Shown here in pieces: positions 1-7,080 of a stretch of 8,466 nt of DNA. Position 1 is the stretch's first letter. Every line of letters starts with the position of its first letter. Source of the stretch: Ruminococcaceae bacterium UBA4958 (GTDB lineage Bacteria > Bacillota > Clostridia > Oscillospirales > Acutalibacteraceae); assembly GCA_002397355.1 (NCBI GenBank), contig DHAI01000024.1:3444-11909 (forward strand), read 5' to 3'. The notes below the pieces were generated by a model. That model did not search any database and had not been told where the DNA came from. It saw only the letters and a program-made list of their open reading frames with translations. Made by a program: the position numbers and the translations under genes.

Positions 1-1
1 C

Positions 2-1369
2 GGGCCCGCGATGTCAATGGCCATCAACGGCGTCGCCGTCTGCGCGATTTCGGTTTATTCGATGGCCAACGCCGTCAGCTGGCGCCTGACGCTGCTGTCG
101 CTGCTCCCCATTCCCGTCATCGTGGCCGTGATGTACCAGATCGGAAAGATGGTCCGCAGGCGGTTCGGAAAGGTGCAGGAGAACTTTGCCGCTATTTCGG
201 ACCGCGTCAACGAGAACATCAACGGCATCCGGGTCATCAAGGCGTATGTGCAGGAGGACGGAGAGGTCGAAAGGTTTGAAAAGCTGAACGACCGGATGGT
301 GGAGAGCAACCTTAGCATGGTCAGGGTATCGGCGTCCCTTTCGCCGCTGATCGAGCTGTGCTTTACCGTCAGCTTCGTGTTGAACCTGATCTGGGGCGGC
401 GGCATGGTGCTGAACGGCACGATTTCGCTGGGGGATTTCGTCGCGTTCAACGGCTACCTCTCGATGATCCTGGGGCCCGTGCTCTCCATCGGCCGCGTCA
501 TCAATATCCTGCAGCGGGGTATGGCCTCGCTCACGCGGCTCAACGAAATCCTTGACGTGGAGCCTAAAATCCGCGACAGCGGCACGGTGGATGAATTTCC
601 GGCGGAAGGCTCGGTGGAAATCCGGGATCTTTCGTTTGCCTACCCGGGCTCGGACCGGCAGGCGCTCAGCGATGTCAGCCTGCTGCTCCCCGCCGGCCGC
701 ACGCTGGGCATCATCGGCAAGACGGGCTCCGGCAAGAGCACGCTGGTAAACCTGCTGCTGCGGATGTACAACGTCGGGGACGGCCGTATTTTCATCGGCG
801 GGACGGACCTCAACGCGTTCCGGCTGGAAACGCTGCGGAACGGCTTCGGCTTCGTCCCGCAGGATAATTTCCTGTTCCGCGCTACGGTGGCCGACAACAT
901 CCGCTTTTTCAAAGAGGGCTACTCCGGGGAGGAAATCCGCCGGGCGGCCCGGGACAGCTGCATCGAGCAGGATATCCTCGCGCTGCCGAAAGGTTTTGAA
1001 ACGGTTCTGGGCGAACGCGGCGTCAACCTTTCCGGCGGGCAGAAGCAGCGGATCTCCATTGCGCGGGCGCTGGTGAGAAACCCCGAAATCCTGGTGCTCG
1101 ACGACGCGCTTTCCGCGGTGGACACCGTCACCGAGGCGCGGATCCTGAAGAATCTGCGGCGCGTGCGGGCCCATAAAACCACCGTCATCATTGCGGGCCG
1201 GATTTCGGCCGTCCGGAACGCCGACCAGATCCTGGTGCTCGACGGGGGCCGCATCCGCGAACGGGGAACACACGGGCAGTTGCTTGAAAAAGGAGGGCTT
1301 TACCGTGCCATCTACGAAGACCAGTTCCATCCCGAAAGCCGGGGAGCGGAAAACGGCCGTCTCCCATAA
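2..1369 (+). CDS. ABC exporter half-transporter, degenerate-site subunit (BmrC/YheI-like), 5'-truncated by window edge
   Basis: This is a membrane-fused ABC exporter subunit (transmembrane domain plus ATPase domain). It is partial: the frame is open to base 2, and the visible protein (about 455 residues) starts near TM3, so TM1, TM2 and the first intracellular loop (roughly 130 residues by family length) lie upstream. The ATG at 11 is therefore internal. Hydrophobic segments from about 14 to 145 and 335 to 520 fit TM3-TM6. The ATPase domain shows Walker A GKTGSGKST (716-742), a Q-loop in FVPQDNFLF, signature LSGGQ (1028-1042) and Walker B ILVLDD (1088-1105). Two catalytic positions are altered: the Walker B glutamate is Asp (1103-1105), and the H-loop histidine is Gly (IIAGRIS, Gly at 1196-1198). 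In heterodimeric exporters such as BmrCD, LmrCD and TM287/288, one subunit carries such a non-hydrolysing site, so a partnership with the next gene is inferred. Substrate unknown; drug or lipid export is plausible. Confidence 0.93.
   Translation, partial: GPAMSMAINGVAVCAISVYSMANAVSWRLTLLSLLPIPVIVAVMYQIGKMVRRRFGKVQENFAAISDRVNENINGIRVIKAYVQEDGEVERFEKLNDRMVESNLSMVRVSASLSPLIELCFTVSFVLNLIWGGGMVLNGTISLGDFVAFNGYLSMILGPVLSIGRVINILQRGMASLTRLNEILDVEPKIRDSGTVDEFPAEGSVEIRDLSFAYPGSDRQALSDVSLLLPAGRTLGIIGKTGSGKSTLVNLLLRMYNVGDGRIFIGGTDLNAFRLETLRNGFGFVPQDNFLFRATVADNIRFFKEGYSGEEIRRAARDSCIEQDILALPKGFETVLGERGVNLSGGQKQRISIARALVRNPEILVLDDALSAVDTVTEARILKNLRRVRAHKTTVIIAGRISAVRNADQILVLDGGRIRERGTHGQLLEKGGLYRAIYEDQFHPESRGAENGRLP
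1290..1307 (+). promoter_or_regulatory. Ribosome binding site and GTG start of second exporter subunit
   Basis: AAAGGAGGG followed by seven bases and GTG lies inside the coding sequence of the first ABC subunit. It is one of the strongest Shine-Dalgarno matches in the window and decides the start of the second subunit over the upstream in-frame ATG at 1191 and the downstream ATG at 1392. Confidence 0.8.
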
Positions 1370-3119
1370 ACGCCACACGTTTCTGAGGCTGATGGCGCTC
1401 AACCGGCCGCAGATGCCCCGCATCGCGCTGGCCGCCGTCTGCGTGCTGCTGGTGAACGGGGCGATGCTGGCTAAGCCGTATATCCTGAAAACCGTCATTG
1501 ACGACTTTCTTGTGCGCCGCGTGCCACAGCGGGGGTTTTACTCGCTGCCGGCGATGGGGATCCTTTATTTTGTCATGGTGGCGCTCAGCGGCTTTTTCAG
1601 CATCGCGCAGGCCAATCTAATCAACAGGGCCGGTCAGGAAATCATCCGGAATCTGCGCGGCCGGGTCTTCAAGACCATCCAGCTGCTGCCGCTGCGCTAC
1701 CTGGACAAGACCTCTTCCGGCAGCCTGATTACCCGGGCCACCAACGACGTGGAGGCGGTAAGCGAGCTTTACACGGACGTTCTGCTCAGCCTGTTTCAGG
1801 ACGTATTCCTGATCCTGGGCATTGTCGGGGCGATGCTGGCCATGGACGTGCGGCTGACTCTCGTGTCGTTCTGCGTTCTGCCCGCCATGTTCATGGTCAT
1901 CTTCCTGCTCCGCAAGAAGGTTAAGGAAAATTTCCGCAGGATGAAGTCCCTCATCGGCCATATCAACGGCTTCATGGCGGAAACGCTTTCGGGCATCCGG
2001 CTGATCCAGATCTTCCACGGGGAAAAGGAACGGAAAAAGAATTTTACGAAGCTCAACGACGAGTATTACCAAGTGACTTCGTTCCAGGTCTGGATGAACA
2101 GCTTCCTCAAGCCGGCGTCGCTCGTTTTCGAAAACCTGACGGTTGCGGTCCTGATCTGGTACGGGATGGGCGAAATTGCCGGCCAGACGCTGCAGATCGG
2201 GGTGCTGTACGCGTTTACGACCTATGTCAAGCAGTTTTTCGACCCTATTTCCAATCTGGCCGACAGCTACACCAGCATCCAGTCCGCGTTTGTTTCCGCC
2301 GACCGTATCTTCGAGCTGCTCGACCAGCGGGAAACGCTGGAGCATCTGGACGAGGGCGTCCATGTGGACCGCCTCCGCGGCGACATCGAGTTCCGCCACG
2401 TCTGGTTCGCATACAATAACCGGGACTGGGTTCTCAAGGACGTCAGCTTCACCGTCTCCGCGGGCCAGACCGCGGCTTTTGTCGGCGAAACCGGCGCGGG
2501 CAAAACGACGATCATCAGCCTTGTAAGCGGGTTTTACAAGGTTCAGAAAGGGAAGATCCTCATCGACGGCATCGACATCGACAGCATCCGGAAACGGGAC
2601 CTGCGGCGCAACATCGCCGTCGTCCTGCAGGACGTCTTCCTTTTTTCCGGAACGGTGGAACAGAATATTTCGCTGGACGACACGCTGCCCGCCCCCGCCG
2701 TCGAACAGGCGCTTGACGTCGCCTGCGCCCGGGACTTCGTGGACAGCCTGCCGGGGCGCCGCCGCGCGCCCGTGACGGAGCGGGGCAGCACCCTGTCGGC
2801 GGGGCAGCGCCAGCTGCTTTCGTTCGCGCGGGCCGTCGCGCACAGCCCTTCCGTCATCGTGCTGGACGAGGCGACCGCCAATATCGATTCGCAGACCGAA
2901 ATGCTGATTCAGCGGGCGATTGCGAATGTCTCGAAAGGCAGAACGACGCTGATGATCGCGCACCGGCTTTCCACAATCCGGAACGCCGACAAAATCTTCG
3001 TGCTGCGGCACGGCCGGATTGTGGAAACCGGCAGCCACGCCGAGCTGATGCAGCAAAATGGGATCTATCGCAGCATGGTGCTGGAGGGAATCCGGGAAAA
3101 AAGCCGTGCCAGGGTATAG
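1305..3119 (+). CDS. ABC exporter half-transporter, catalytic subunit (BmrD/YheH-like)
   Basis: A complete 604-residue membrane-fused ABC exporter subunit. The start is a GTG lying 65 bp inside the upstream gene. It is chosen because AAAGGAGGG ends 7 bases before it, and because the later ATG at 1392 would remove most of the N-terminal elbow helix (TFLRLMALNRPQ). Six membrane segments fill roughly the first 320 residues. The ATPase domain has Walker A GETGAGKTT (about residue 394), Q-loop VLQDVFLF, signature LSAGQ (about 497), Walker B VIVLDEA with the catalytic Glu (about 522) and an H-loop His (IAHRLST, about 553). The signature is LSAGQ instead of LSGGQ. In the heterodimer this signature faces the degenerate Walker motifs of the first subunit, whose own normal LSGGQ completes the active site here. 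The two defects therefore match as expected for a co-evolved pair. The shared transcript and overlap suggest coupled translation. Export substrate cannot be told from sequence. Confidence 0.93.
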   Translation: MPSTKTSSIPKAGERKTAVSHKRHTFLRLMALNRPQMPRIALAAVCVLLVNGAMLAKPYILKTVIDDFLVRRVPQRGFYSLPAMGILYFVMVALSGFFSIAQANLINRAGQEIIRNLRGRVFKTIQLLPLRYLDKTSSGSLITRATNDVEAVSELYTDVLLSLFQDVFLILGIVGAMLAMDVRLTLVSFCVLPAMFMVIFLLRKKVKENFRRMKSLIGHINGFMAETLSGIRLIQIFHGEKERKKNFTKLNDEYYQVTSFQVWMNSFLKPASLVFENLTVAVLIWYGMGEIAGQTLQIGVLYAFTTYVKQFFDPISNLADSYTSIQSAFVSADRIFELLDQRETLEHLDEGVHVDRLRGDIEFRHVWFAYNNRDWVLKDVSFTVSAGQTAAFVGETGAGKTTIISLVSGFYKVQKGKILIDGIDIDSIRKRDLRRNIAVVLQDVFLFSGTVEQNISLDDTLPAPAVEQALDVACARDFVDSLPGRRRAPVTERGSTLSAGQRQLLSFARAVAHSPSVIVLDEATANIDSQTEMLIQRAIANVSKGRTTLMIAHRLSTIRNADKIFVLRHGRIVETGSHAELMQQNGIYRSMVLEGIREKSRARV

Positions 3120-3130
3120 CGCAAATCCCC

Positions 3131-3177
3131 GGCGCGCTTCGGGACGGCGGCTCCGCGCGCCCCGAAAGCCCCGGGCT
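3131..3177. terminator. GC-rich inverted repeats between convergent genes (possible bidirectional terminator)
   Basis: The 57-bp gap between the exporter stop (3119) and the PLP-enzyme stop (3177-3179, minus strand) holds an exact 7-bp inverted repeat, GGCGCGC (3131-3137) with GCGCGCC (3155-3161). There is also a competing imperfect pair, CTTCGGG with CCCGAAAG, and a short palindrome AGCCCCGGGCT (3167-3177). The convergent position fits termination for both sides, but no T-tract follows on either strand, so an intrinsic terminator is not proven. Confidence 0.3.
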
Positions 3178-4445
3178 CACGGCTTCAACGCGCCCTCCTC
3201 CAGCATGGACTGCGCGGCGAGCATCGCCCCGAGGCGCCCGCTCGGGTAGTTGAGAGCGCCCTGCATCCACGCGGCGTACGGCTCGCGCAGCGGGGCGTCG
3301 GCCGAAAGCTCGATGGAGGCGCCGAGCGTAAACGCGCCCGCCGCCATGATGACCTTGCAGCCGTAGCCCGGCATGTCCCACGGCTCCGGCGTCACGAACG
3401 AATCGACCGGCGCGCCGCGCTGCACGCCGCGGCAAAACGCGACGAGCGAGGCTTCGTCTCCAAGCTCCACCGTCTGGATGATGTCGGCGCGCGGTTCGTC
3501 GAAGCGCGGCGAGACCCGATAGCCGAACTGCCGGAACAGCGCCGCCGTGAACACGGCTGTTTTCAGCGCCTCGCCCGTCACGACGGGAGCGCGGAACGCT
3601 CCCATGAAAAGCTCCCGGTTGTTGCCGAGCGTCGCGCCGACCTCCCGGCCCACGCCGGGCGCCGTCAGGCGGTAGGCGCAGCTCTCCACCAGGTCTTTCC
3701 GCCCGGCGATATACCCGCCCGTGGGCGCGATGCCGCCGCCCGGGTTTTTGATGAGCGAGCCCGCCATCAGGTCCGCCCCGTGCGAAACCGGCTCGTCGCG
3801 CTGGACGAATTCGCCGTAGCAGTTGTCCACCATCACGATGCAGTCCGGCGCTTTGCGCTTCGCGATCTCCGCGATCCTGCCGATCTCCTCCACGGAAAGC
3901 GACGGGCGCAGGCTGTACCCGCGCGAGCGCTGGATATACACCATGCGGACCCGCGGGCCGACGCGCCGCCCGATCTCCGCGTAGTCCGGCCGCCCCTCCG
4001 GAGTGAGCTCCAACTGTTCGTAGCGGATGCCGAATTCCTTCAGCGAGCCGTTGCCGTCGCCCGCGAGGCCGATCACCGGCCGGAGCGTGTCGTACGGGAT
4101 GCCCGTGACGCTGAGCATGGTGTCGCCGGGGCGGAGGACGCCGAACAGCGCCACCGTCAGCGCGTGCGTGCCGCTGACGAAATTGTGCCGCACGAGCGCG
4201 TCCTCCGCGCCGAACGCATCAGCGAAAACGCGGTCGAGCGTCTCGCGGCCCCGGTCGCCGTAGCCGTAGCCCGTGGAAGCCGCGAAGTGGCTTTCGCTCA
4301 CGCGGTTTTTCACGAACGCGGCCAGCATCTTCTGCTCGTTCCAGTCGGCCGTCGCCCCGATTTCCCGGAACTGCGGCTCCGCCAGCGCTTCGGCCCGCTC
4401 CGCGGCCTTTTCGATTCTCGGATCGATTTTAAAATATGGATACAA
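3177..4445 (-). CDS. PLP-dependent methionine gamma-lyase family / 'aluminium resistance' protein (YnbB-like)
   Basis: A 422-residue fold-type I PLP enzyme of the family annotated as 'methionine gamma-lyase family' or 'aluminium resistance protein' (B. subtilis YnbB; Pfam Met_gamma_lyase). Visible hallmarks are the early YGYGDRGRETLD segment, SGTHA (about 91-95) for cofactor phosphate contact, VMVDNCYGEF with Asp207 for the pyridine nitrogen, and GSLIKNPGGGIAPTGGY with Lys233 as the probable Schiff-base lysine. The length fits the family. The start is TTG at 4445: an in-frame TAA lies eight codons upstream, the next in-frame ATG is at about codon 40 and would lose conserved sequence, and AGGGGA sits 7 bases before the TTG. 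It lies 82 bp downstream of the acetyltransferase on the same strand with no obvious terminator between, so it may be the last gene of the murD unit. The reaction and substrate are uncertain: the family name comes from homology to Cys/Met-metabolism enzymes, and aluminium resistance is a legacy label. Confidence 0.9.
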   Translation of the reverse strand: MYPYFKIDPRIEKAAERAEALAEPQFREIGATADWNEQKMLAAFVKNRVSESHFAASTGYGYGDRGRETLDRVFADAFGAEDALVRHNFVSGTHALTVALFGVLRPGDTMLSVTGIPYDTLRPVIGLAGDGNGSLKEFGIRYEQLELTPEGRPDYAEIGRRVGPRVRMVYIQRSRGYSLRPSLSVEEIGRIAEIAKRKAPDCIVMVDNCYGEFVQRDEPVSHGADLMAGSLIKNPGGGIAPTGGYIAGRKDLVESCAYRLTAPGVGREVGATLGNNRELFMGAFRAPVVTGEALKTAVFTAALFRQFGYRVSPRFDEPRADIIQTVELGDEASLVAFCRGVQRGAPVDSFVTPEPWDMPGYGCKVIMAAGAFTLGASIELSADAPLREPYAAWMQGALNYPSGRLGAMLAAQSMLEEGALKP

Positions 4446-4458
4446 AAACGATTCCCCT
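4443..4458 (-). promoter_or_regulatory. Ribosome binding site and TTG start of the PLP enzyme
   Basis: Read on the minus strand, AGGGGA (4458-4453) is followed by seven bases and TTG (4445-4443). With an in-frame TAA eight codons upstream and no ATG nearby, this site fixes the start as the rare codon TTG. Confidence 0.7.
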
Positions 4459-4527
4459 GTTCTTTATGATTTTTCCGCGTCCGTGCGCGCGACGCGCCCT
4501 CACGTTCCTTTCGAAAAGCGAAGGAGC
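4446..4527. other. 82-bp gap between acetyltransferase and PLP enzyme with two small inverted repeats
   Basis: Minus-strand transcription from the acetyltransferase would cross two possible hairpins: TCCTTCG/CGAAAGGA (one bulge, around 4505-4526) and an exact CGCGTC/GACGCG (6 bp, 9-base loop, around 4477-4497). Neither is followed by a T-tract, so read-through into the PLP enzyme is likely. I see no convincing promoter here. Confidence 0.3.
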
Positions 4528-5268
4528 CTATGTTCCGACTGCAATCTCGGCCCAGCCGCCGCAGCGGCGGAAACCGAGCGACCGGTAAAACTCCTGGTTT
4601 TCACCTTCCGCGCGGAAAACGAAAATCTTTCTCCCGTCCAGCCTCCGCGCGAGAGCGGCGACGGACGCGCCGCCGTACCCGCGGCGGCGGAAGCCCGGCG
4701 CGCACGCCACGGCGGAAACGACGGCCGCTTCCGCCGTGACGGCGGAGCACACCGCGCAGGCGGCGAGGATCTTTCCGGCGGAAACGCCGTAGGAAAGCGC
4801 CACGCCGTGCCGCGTGCGGTGGGAAAGGTCGAGGTAAAACGGCTCGAACTCCGGCACCGGGAACGAGCTGCTTTCCGCCTGCTGCAAAAGCGCGTGGATT
4901 TCCCGCGGACCGGGATTCTCCACGAGCCGCACCCCGTCGGGAACAAGCGGAGGCATTTGCAGGGCCATGATCTCCCCGCGCCGGGAAACGGGCAGTCCGG
5001 AGCGCTCCGCCGCTTCCGCAGGGCAGCAGATCCGCCGCAGGCCGAGCGCGCCCAGGAGCCGGCGGAGCTCCTCCCAGTCCGCGGGGGCGGCCCCCTCCAG
5101 CAGAACGCCTTCACCGTCCACGGCCGCGAGCGCCGCGCCGCCGTCCTGCCGCCAAAACTGCGCGAACGGCTCCGAAACGCCGTAGGCGTTTGCAGCCGCC
5201 AGGATCTTGCAGCCGAACGGCGAACCGGGCGGCACGTCCGGCGCGCCGGACTCAATTCTATGGATCAT
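4528..5268 (-). CDS. GNAT family N-acetyltransferase with extra N-terminal region
   Basis: A 246-residue protein whose C-terminal half is a GNAT acetyltransferase, which transfers acetyl from acetyl-CoA to an amine. Motif A is AVACAPGFRRRGYGGA (about 187-201, with the RRRGYG pyrophosphate-binding turn). It is followed by a motif-B-like ENQEFYRSLGFRRCG (about 223-237). The preceding strands (YGVSAGKILAACAVC, then AAVVSAVA) fit the GNAT core. The first 110 residues or so (including FGCKILAAANAYG and FAQFWRQDGGAALAAVDG) are not needed for a minimal GNAT fold; they could be a degenerate second GNAT-like domain, but I cannot assign them. The start is the ATG at 5268. It overlaps the upstream stop as ATGA and has GGAGG just before it, whereas extending further upstream gives an Arg-rich translation that is only another frame of the neighbour. 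The overlap implies translational coupling to the 103-residue gene. The acetyl acceptor is unknown. Confidence 0.85.
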   Translation of the reverse strand: MIHRIESGAPDVPPGSPFGCKILAAANAYGVSEPFAQFWRQDGGAALAAVDGEGVLLEGAAPADWEELRRLLGALGLRRICCPAEAAERSGLPVSRRGEIMALQMPPLVPDGVRLVENPGPREIHALLQQAESSSFPVPEFEPFYLDLSHRTRHGVALSYGVSAGKILAACAVCSAVTAEAAVVSAVACAPGFRRRGYGGASVAALARRLDGRKIFVFRAEGENQEFYRSLGFRRCGGWAEIAVGT

Positions 5269-5576
5269 ACCCTCCGTGCGCCGTCCTTCTTCTCTTCGAT
5301 CCGCTCCGCGAACGCCGAGACCAGCCCCGGGGCCGCGAGAAAATCTCCCCGCGCGATCGCGCCGGTACAGTTGAAATGCTCTTCCGGAAAAATATGTACC
5401 GCCGGGGCGGGTGTCCCGAACGCGGCGGCCAGGCTGCCGGGCGCGTCGGGAAAGGTCCCGGCGAGAGGCGCAAATCCGTGTTCCGCGACGGCGCGCACTC
5501 CCGATTCGCCGCCCTGCGTGCCGTCCGCCGCACAAAGGCGGAATACCCGGTCTCTCAGTTGCTCATGCCGCGTCAT
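5265..5576 (-). CDS. Hypothetical protein, 103 aa, between murD and the acetyltransferase
   Basis: I do not recognise this family. The case that it is a gene is structural. Its ATG is 7 bp after the murD stop and its TGA overlaps the acetyltransferase start (ATGA). Its composition is balanced, while other frames here read as Arg/Pro/Ser-rich shadows. The middle to C-terminal part looks globular: AAAFGTPAPAVHIFPEEHFNC, then GAIARGDFLAAP, then a helix-like LVSAFAERIEEKK. There is no signal peptide or membrane segment, so it is probably cytoplasmic. The ribosome binding site is weak (GGA within the end of murD), so translation probably depends on ribosomes finishing murD. Its tight coupling to the acetyltransferase suggests a shared role, possibly as partner or substrate of that enzyme, but this is only inference. 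Confidence 0.62.
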   Translation of the reverse strand: MTRHEQLRDRVFRLCAADGTQGGESGVRAVAEHGFAPLAGTFPDAPGSLAAAFGTPAPAVHIFPEEHFNCTGAIARGDFLAAPGLVSAFAERIEEKKDGARRV

Positions 5577-5583
5577 ATCACAA

Positions 5584-6972
5584 TCATTCCAGTCCGTTCA
5601 CAATCTCGCGGAAGCGCTCCCCGCGCGTTTCAAAATTCGGGAACATGTCGAAGCTCGCGCAGGCGGGCGAGAGCATCACGACGTCGCCGCGCTCCGCGTT
5701 CTTCCGGCAGAGCGCCACGGCCTGCTCCAGCGTGGCGGCGTGCAGGATGGCCGGCCCGCCCTCCCGGTAGCCGGGCGCGGCCCGCACGGCGGCCTCGATC
5801 TTCGGCGCCGTCGCGCCGATCAGCACCAGCGTCTTCACCTTTTCCACGATGGCCGGGCCGAGCGGATCGAACGGGATGTTCTTGTCGTAGCCCCCGGCGA
5901 TGAGCAGGATCTTGCGGTCGAACAGGGAAAGCGCGCCGCGGATGGTGCGGCTGGGCGTGGTGCCGATGGAATCGTTGTAATACGAAACGCCGTCCAGCTC
6001 GCGCACGAACTCGTTGCGGTGCTCCACGCCCGGGAACGAGCGCGCCACGCCGGCGATTTCCTCCGGGCCCGCCATACCCCAGACGGCGCACACGGCCGCG
6101 AGGTAGTTCTCGACGTTGTGCAGGCCGGGAACGCGGATGTCGGAGGCGTTCATCACGCGCGTCCGCCCGCCCGGCAAAGAAAGGAAGATCTCCCCGTCCC
6201 CGTCCATCCACGCGCCCTGCTCCACAGGGTGCCGGCGGCTGAACAGCAGCGTCTGCCCGCGCGTCTCGCGCGCGAAGGCGGCCGTGTAGCCGTTGTCCGC
6301 ATTCAGCACGGCGCGGCCGAAAGCGTTCTGGTGGAGGATGATGTTCTTCTTCGCTCCCACATACTCCGCCATGTCCTTGTGCACGTCGAGGTGGTTCGGC
6401 GTGATGTTCGTCACGACGGCGACGTCCGGGCTGCGGCGCATGGAGATGAGCTGAAAACTCGAAAGCTCCGCCACGACCACGTCGTCCGGCTTGATCCCGT
6501 CGATCCGCGGCAGAAGCGGCGTGCCGATGTTCCCGCCGAGGTGCACTCTTTTGCCCGCGGCCTCCAGAATCTTCGCGACGATGGTGGCCGTCGTCGTCTT
6601 GCCGTCGCTGCCGGTCACGGCGACGATGCGGCACGGGCACAGGTCGAAGAAGACCTCCATCTCGCTCGTGACCGCCGCGCCGCGCCGACGCGCCGCGCGC
6701 AGCTCCGGAAGGTCGAAGCGCATGCCGGGCGTGCGGAAAACGATCTCCTCGCCGAGATCCTTCAGGTAACCGTCGCCCGTCACCAGGGTGACGCCGAGCG
6801 CCCGCAGCTCACGCGCCGCGGTGCCGAGCTGCTCCTCGCCGCGCCGGTCGCGGGCCGTCACCACGGCGCCGCGCTGCGCGAAAATCTTGACCAGCGGCAG
6901 GTTGCTGCCGCCGAGGCCGCAGAACGCGACCGTTTTTCCCCGGACCGAACGGTAAAATTGCTCCGCTGTCAT
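5584..6972 (-). CDS. murD: UDP-N-acetylmuramoyl-L-alanine--D-glutamate ligase MurD
   Basis: A cytoplasmic ligase that adds D-glutamate to UDP-MurNAc-L-Ala using ATP, the second amino-acid step of the peptidoglycan stem peptide. The 462-residue length is normal. An N-terminal Rossmann-like domain begins with VAFCGLGGSNLPLV. The central ATPase domain has the P-loop TGSDGKTTT (about 120-128), AELSSFQL (168-175), ITPNHLDVH (190-198) and a candidate carbamylated Lys in GAKKNI (about 208). HNVENYLAA (285-293) leads into the C-terminal domain, with EHRNEF (317-322), GGYDKNIPF (360-368) and LSPACASFDMFPNFETRG (434-451). The position of the E. coli NDSKAT lysine reads NDSIGTTP here (Ile336), a change I believe occurs in some clostridial MurDs. 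The ATG at 6972 is preceded by AAGGA, 13 bases upstream, which is rather far. It appears to lead the minus-strand unit, away from any visible dcw cell-wall cluster, and is divergent from ypeB. Confidence 0.95.
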   Translation of the reverse strand: MTAEQFYRSVRGKTVAFCGLGGSNLPLVKIFAQRGAVVTARDRRGEEQLGTAARELRALGVTLVTGDGYLKDLGEEIVFRTPGMRFDLPELRAARRRGAAVTSEMEVFFDLCPCRIVAVTGSDGKTTTATIVAKILEAAGKRVHLGGNIGTPLLPRIDGIKPDDVVVAELSSFQLISMRRSPDVAVVTNITPNHLDVHKDMAEYVGAKKNIILHQNAFGRAVLNADNGYTAAFARETRGQTLLFSRRHPVEQGAWMDGDGEIFLSLPGGRTRVMNASDIRVPGLHNVENYLAAVCAVWGMAGPEEIAGVARSFPGVEHRNEFVRELDGVSYYNDSIGTTPSRTIRGALSLFDRKILLIAGGYDKNIPFDPLGPAIVEKVKTLVLIGATAPKIEAAVRAAPGYREGGPAILHAATLEQAVALCRKNAERGDVVMLSPACASFDMFPNFETRGERFREIVNGLE

Positions 6973-7054
6973 TGGGAAGACCAGATCCTTTCCGGAAGCG
7001 GCGGAAAAAGACGCCCCCCGGCCGCTTTCCGTGCGCCGCGAGCCGCCGCCGTCC

Positions 7055-7080
7055 GAAGTTATTATGACGCAATCATTATA
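7055..7080 (+). promoter_or_regulatory. Possible forespore (sigma-G type) promoter for ypeB
   Basis: The plus-strand heptamer CATTATA (7074-7080) matches the sigma-G -10 pattern CATWMTA at every position, and ypeB is sigma-G dependent in B. subtilis. The upstream -35 candidate, GAAGT at 7055-7059 with a 14-base spacer, fits GHATR poorly. The -10 overlaps that of the opposing murD promoter. This is a suggestion only. Confidence 0.3.

Noticed and set aside
1191..1304. Upstream extension of the second ABC subunit to ATG 1191
   Set aside because: The added 38 residues are the shifted frame of the first subunit's ATPase C-terminus and have no ABC character; the strong ribosome binding site points to GTG 1305.
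14..3056. Long minus-strand open frames (494 and 479 codons) opposite the ABC exporter genes
   Set aside because: They mirror the ABC genes, read as low-complexity Asp/Arg/His/Gln-rich sequence, and have no recognisable motif or ribosome binding site.
3780..4469. A 229-codon plus-strand open frame opposite the PLP enzyme
   Set aside because: It is antisense to a well-supported enzyme gene and its Arg/Ala/Val/His-rich translation lacks any domain.
5269..5535. N-terminal extension of the acetyltransferase to 5535
   Set aside because: The extra 89 residues are Arg/Gly-rich shadow sequence of the 103-residue gene; the ATGA junction at 5268 is a far better start.
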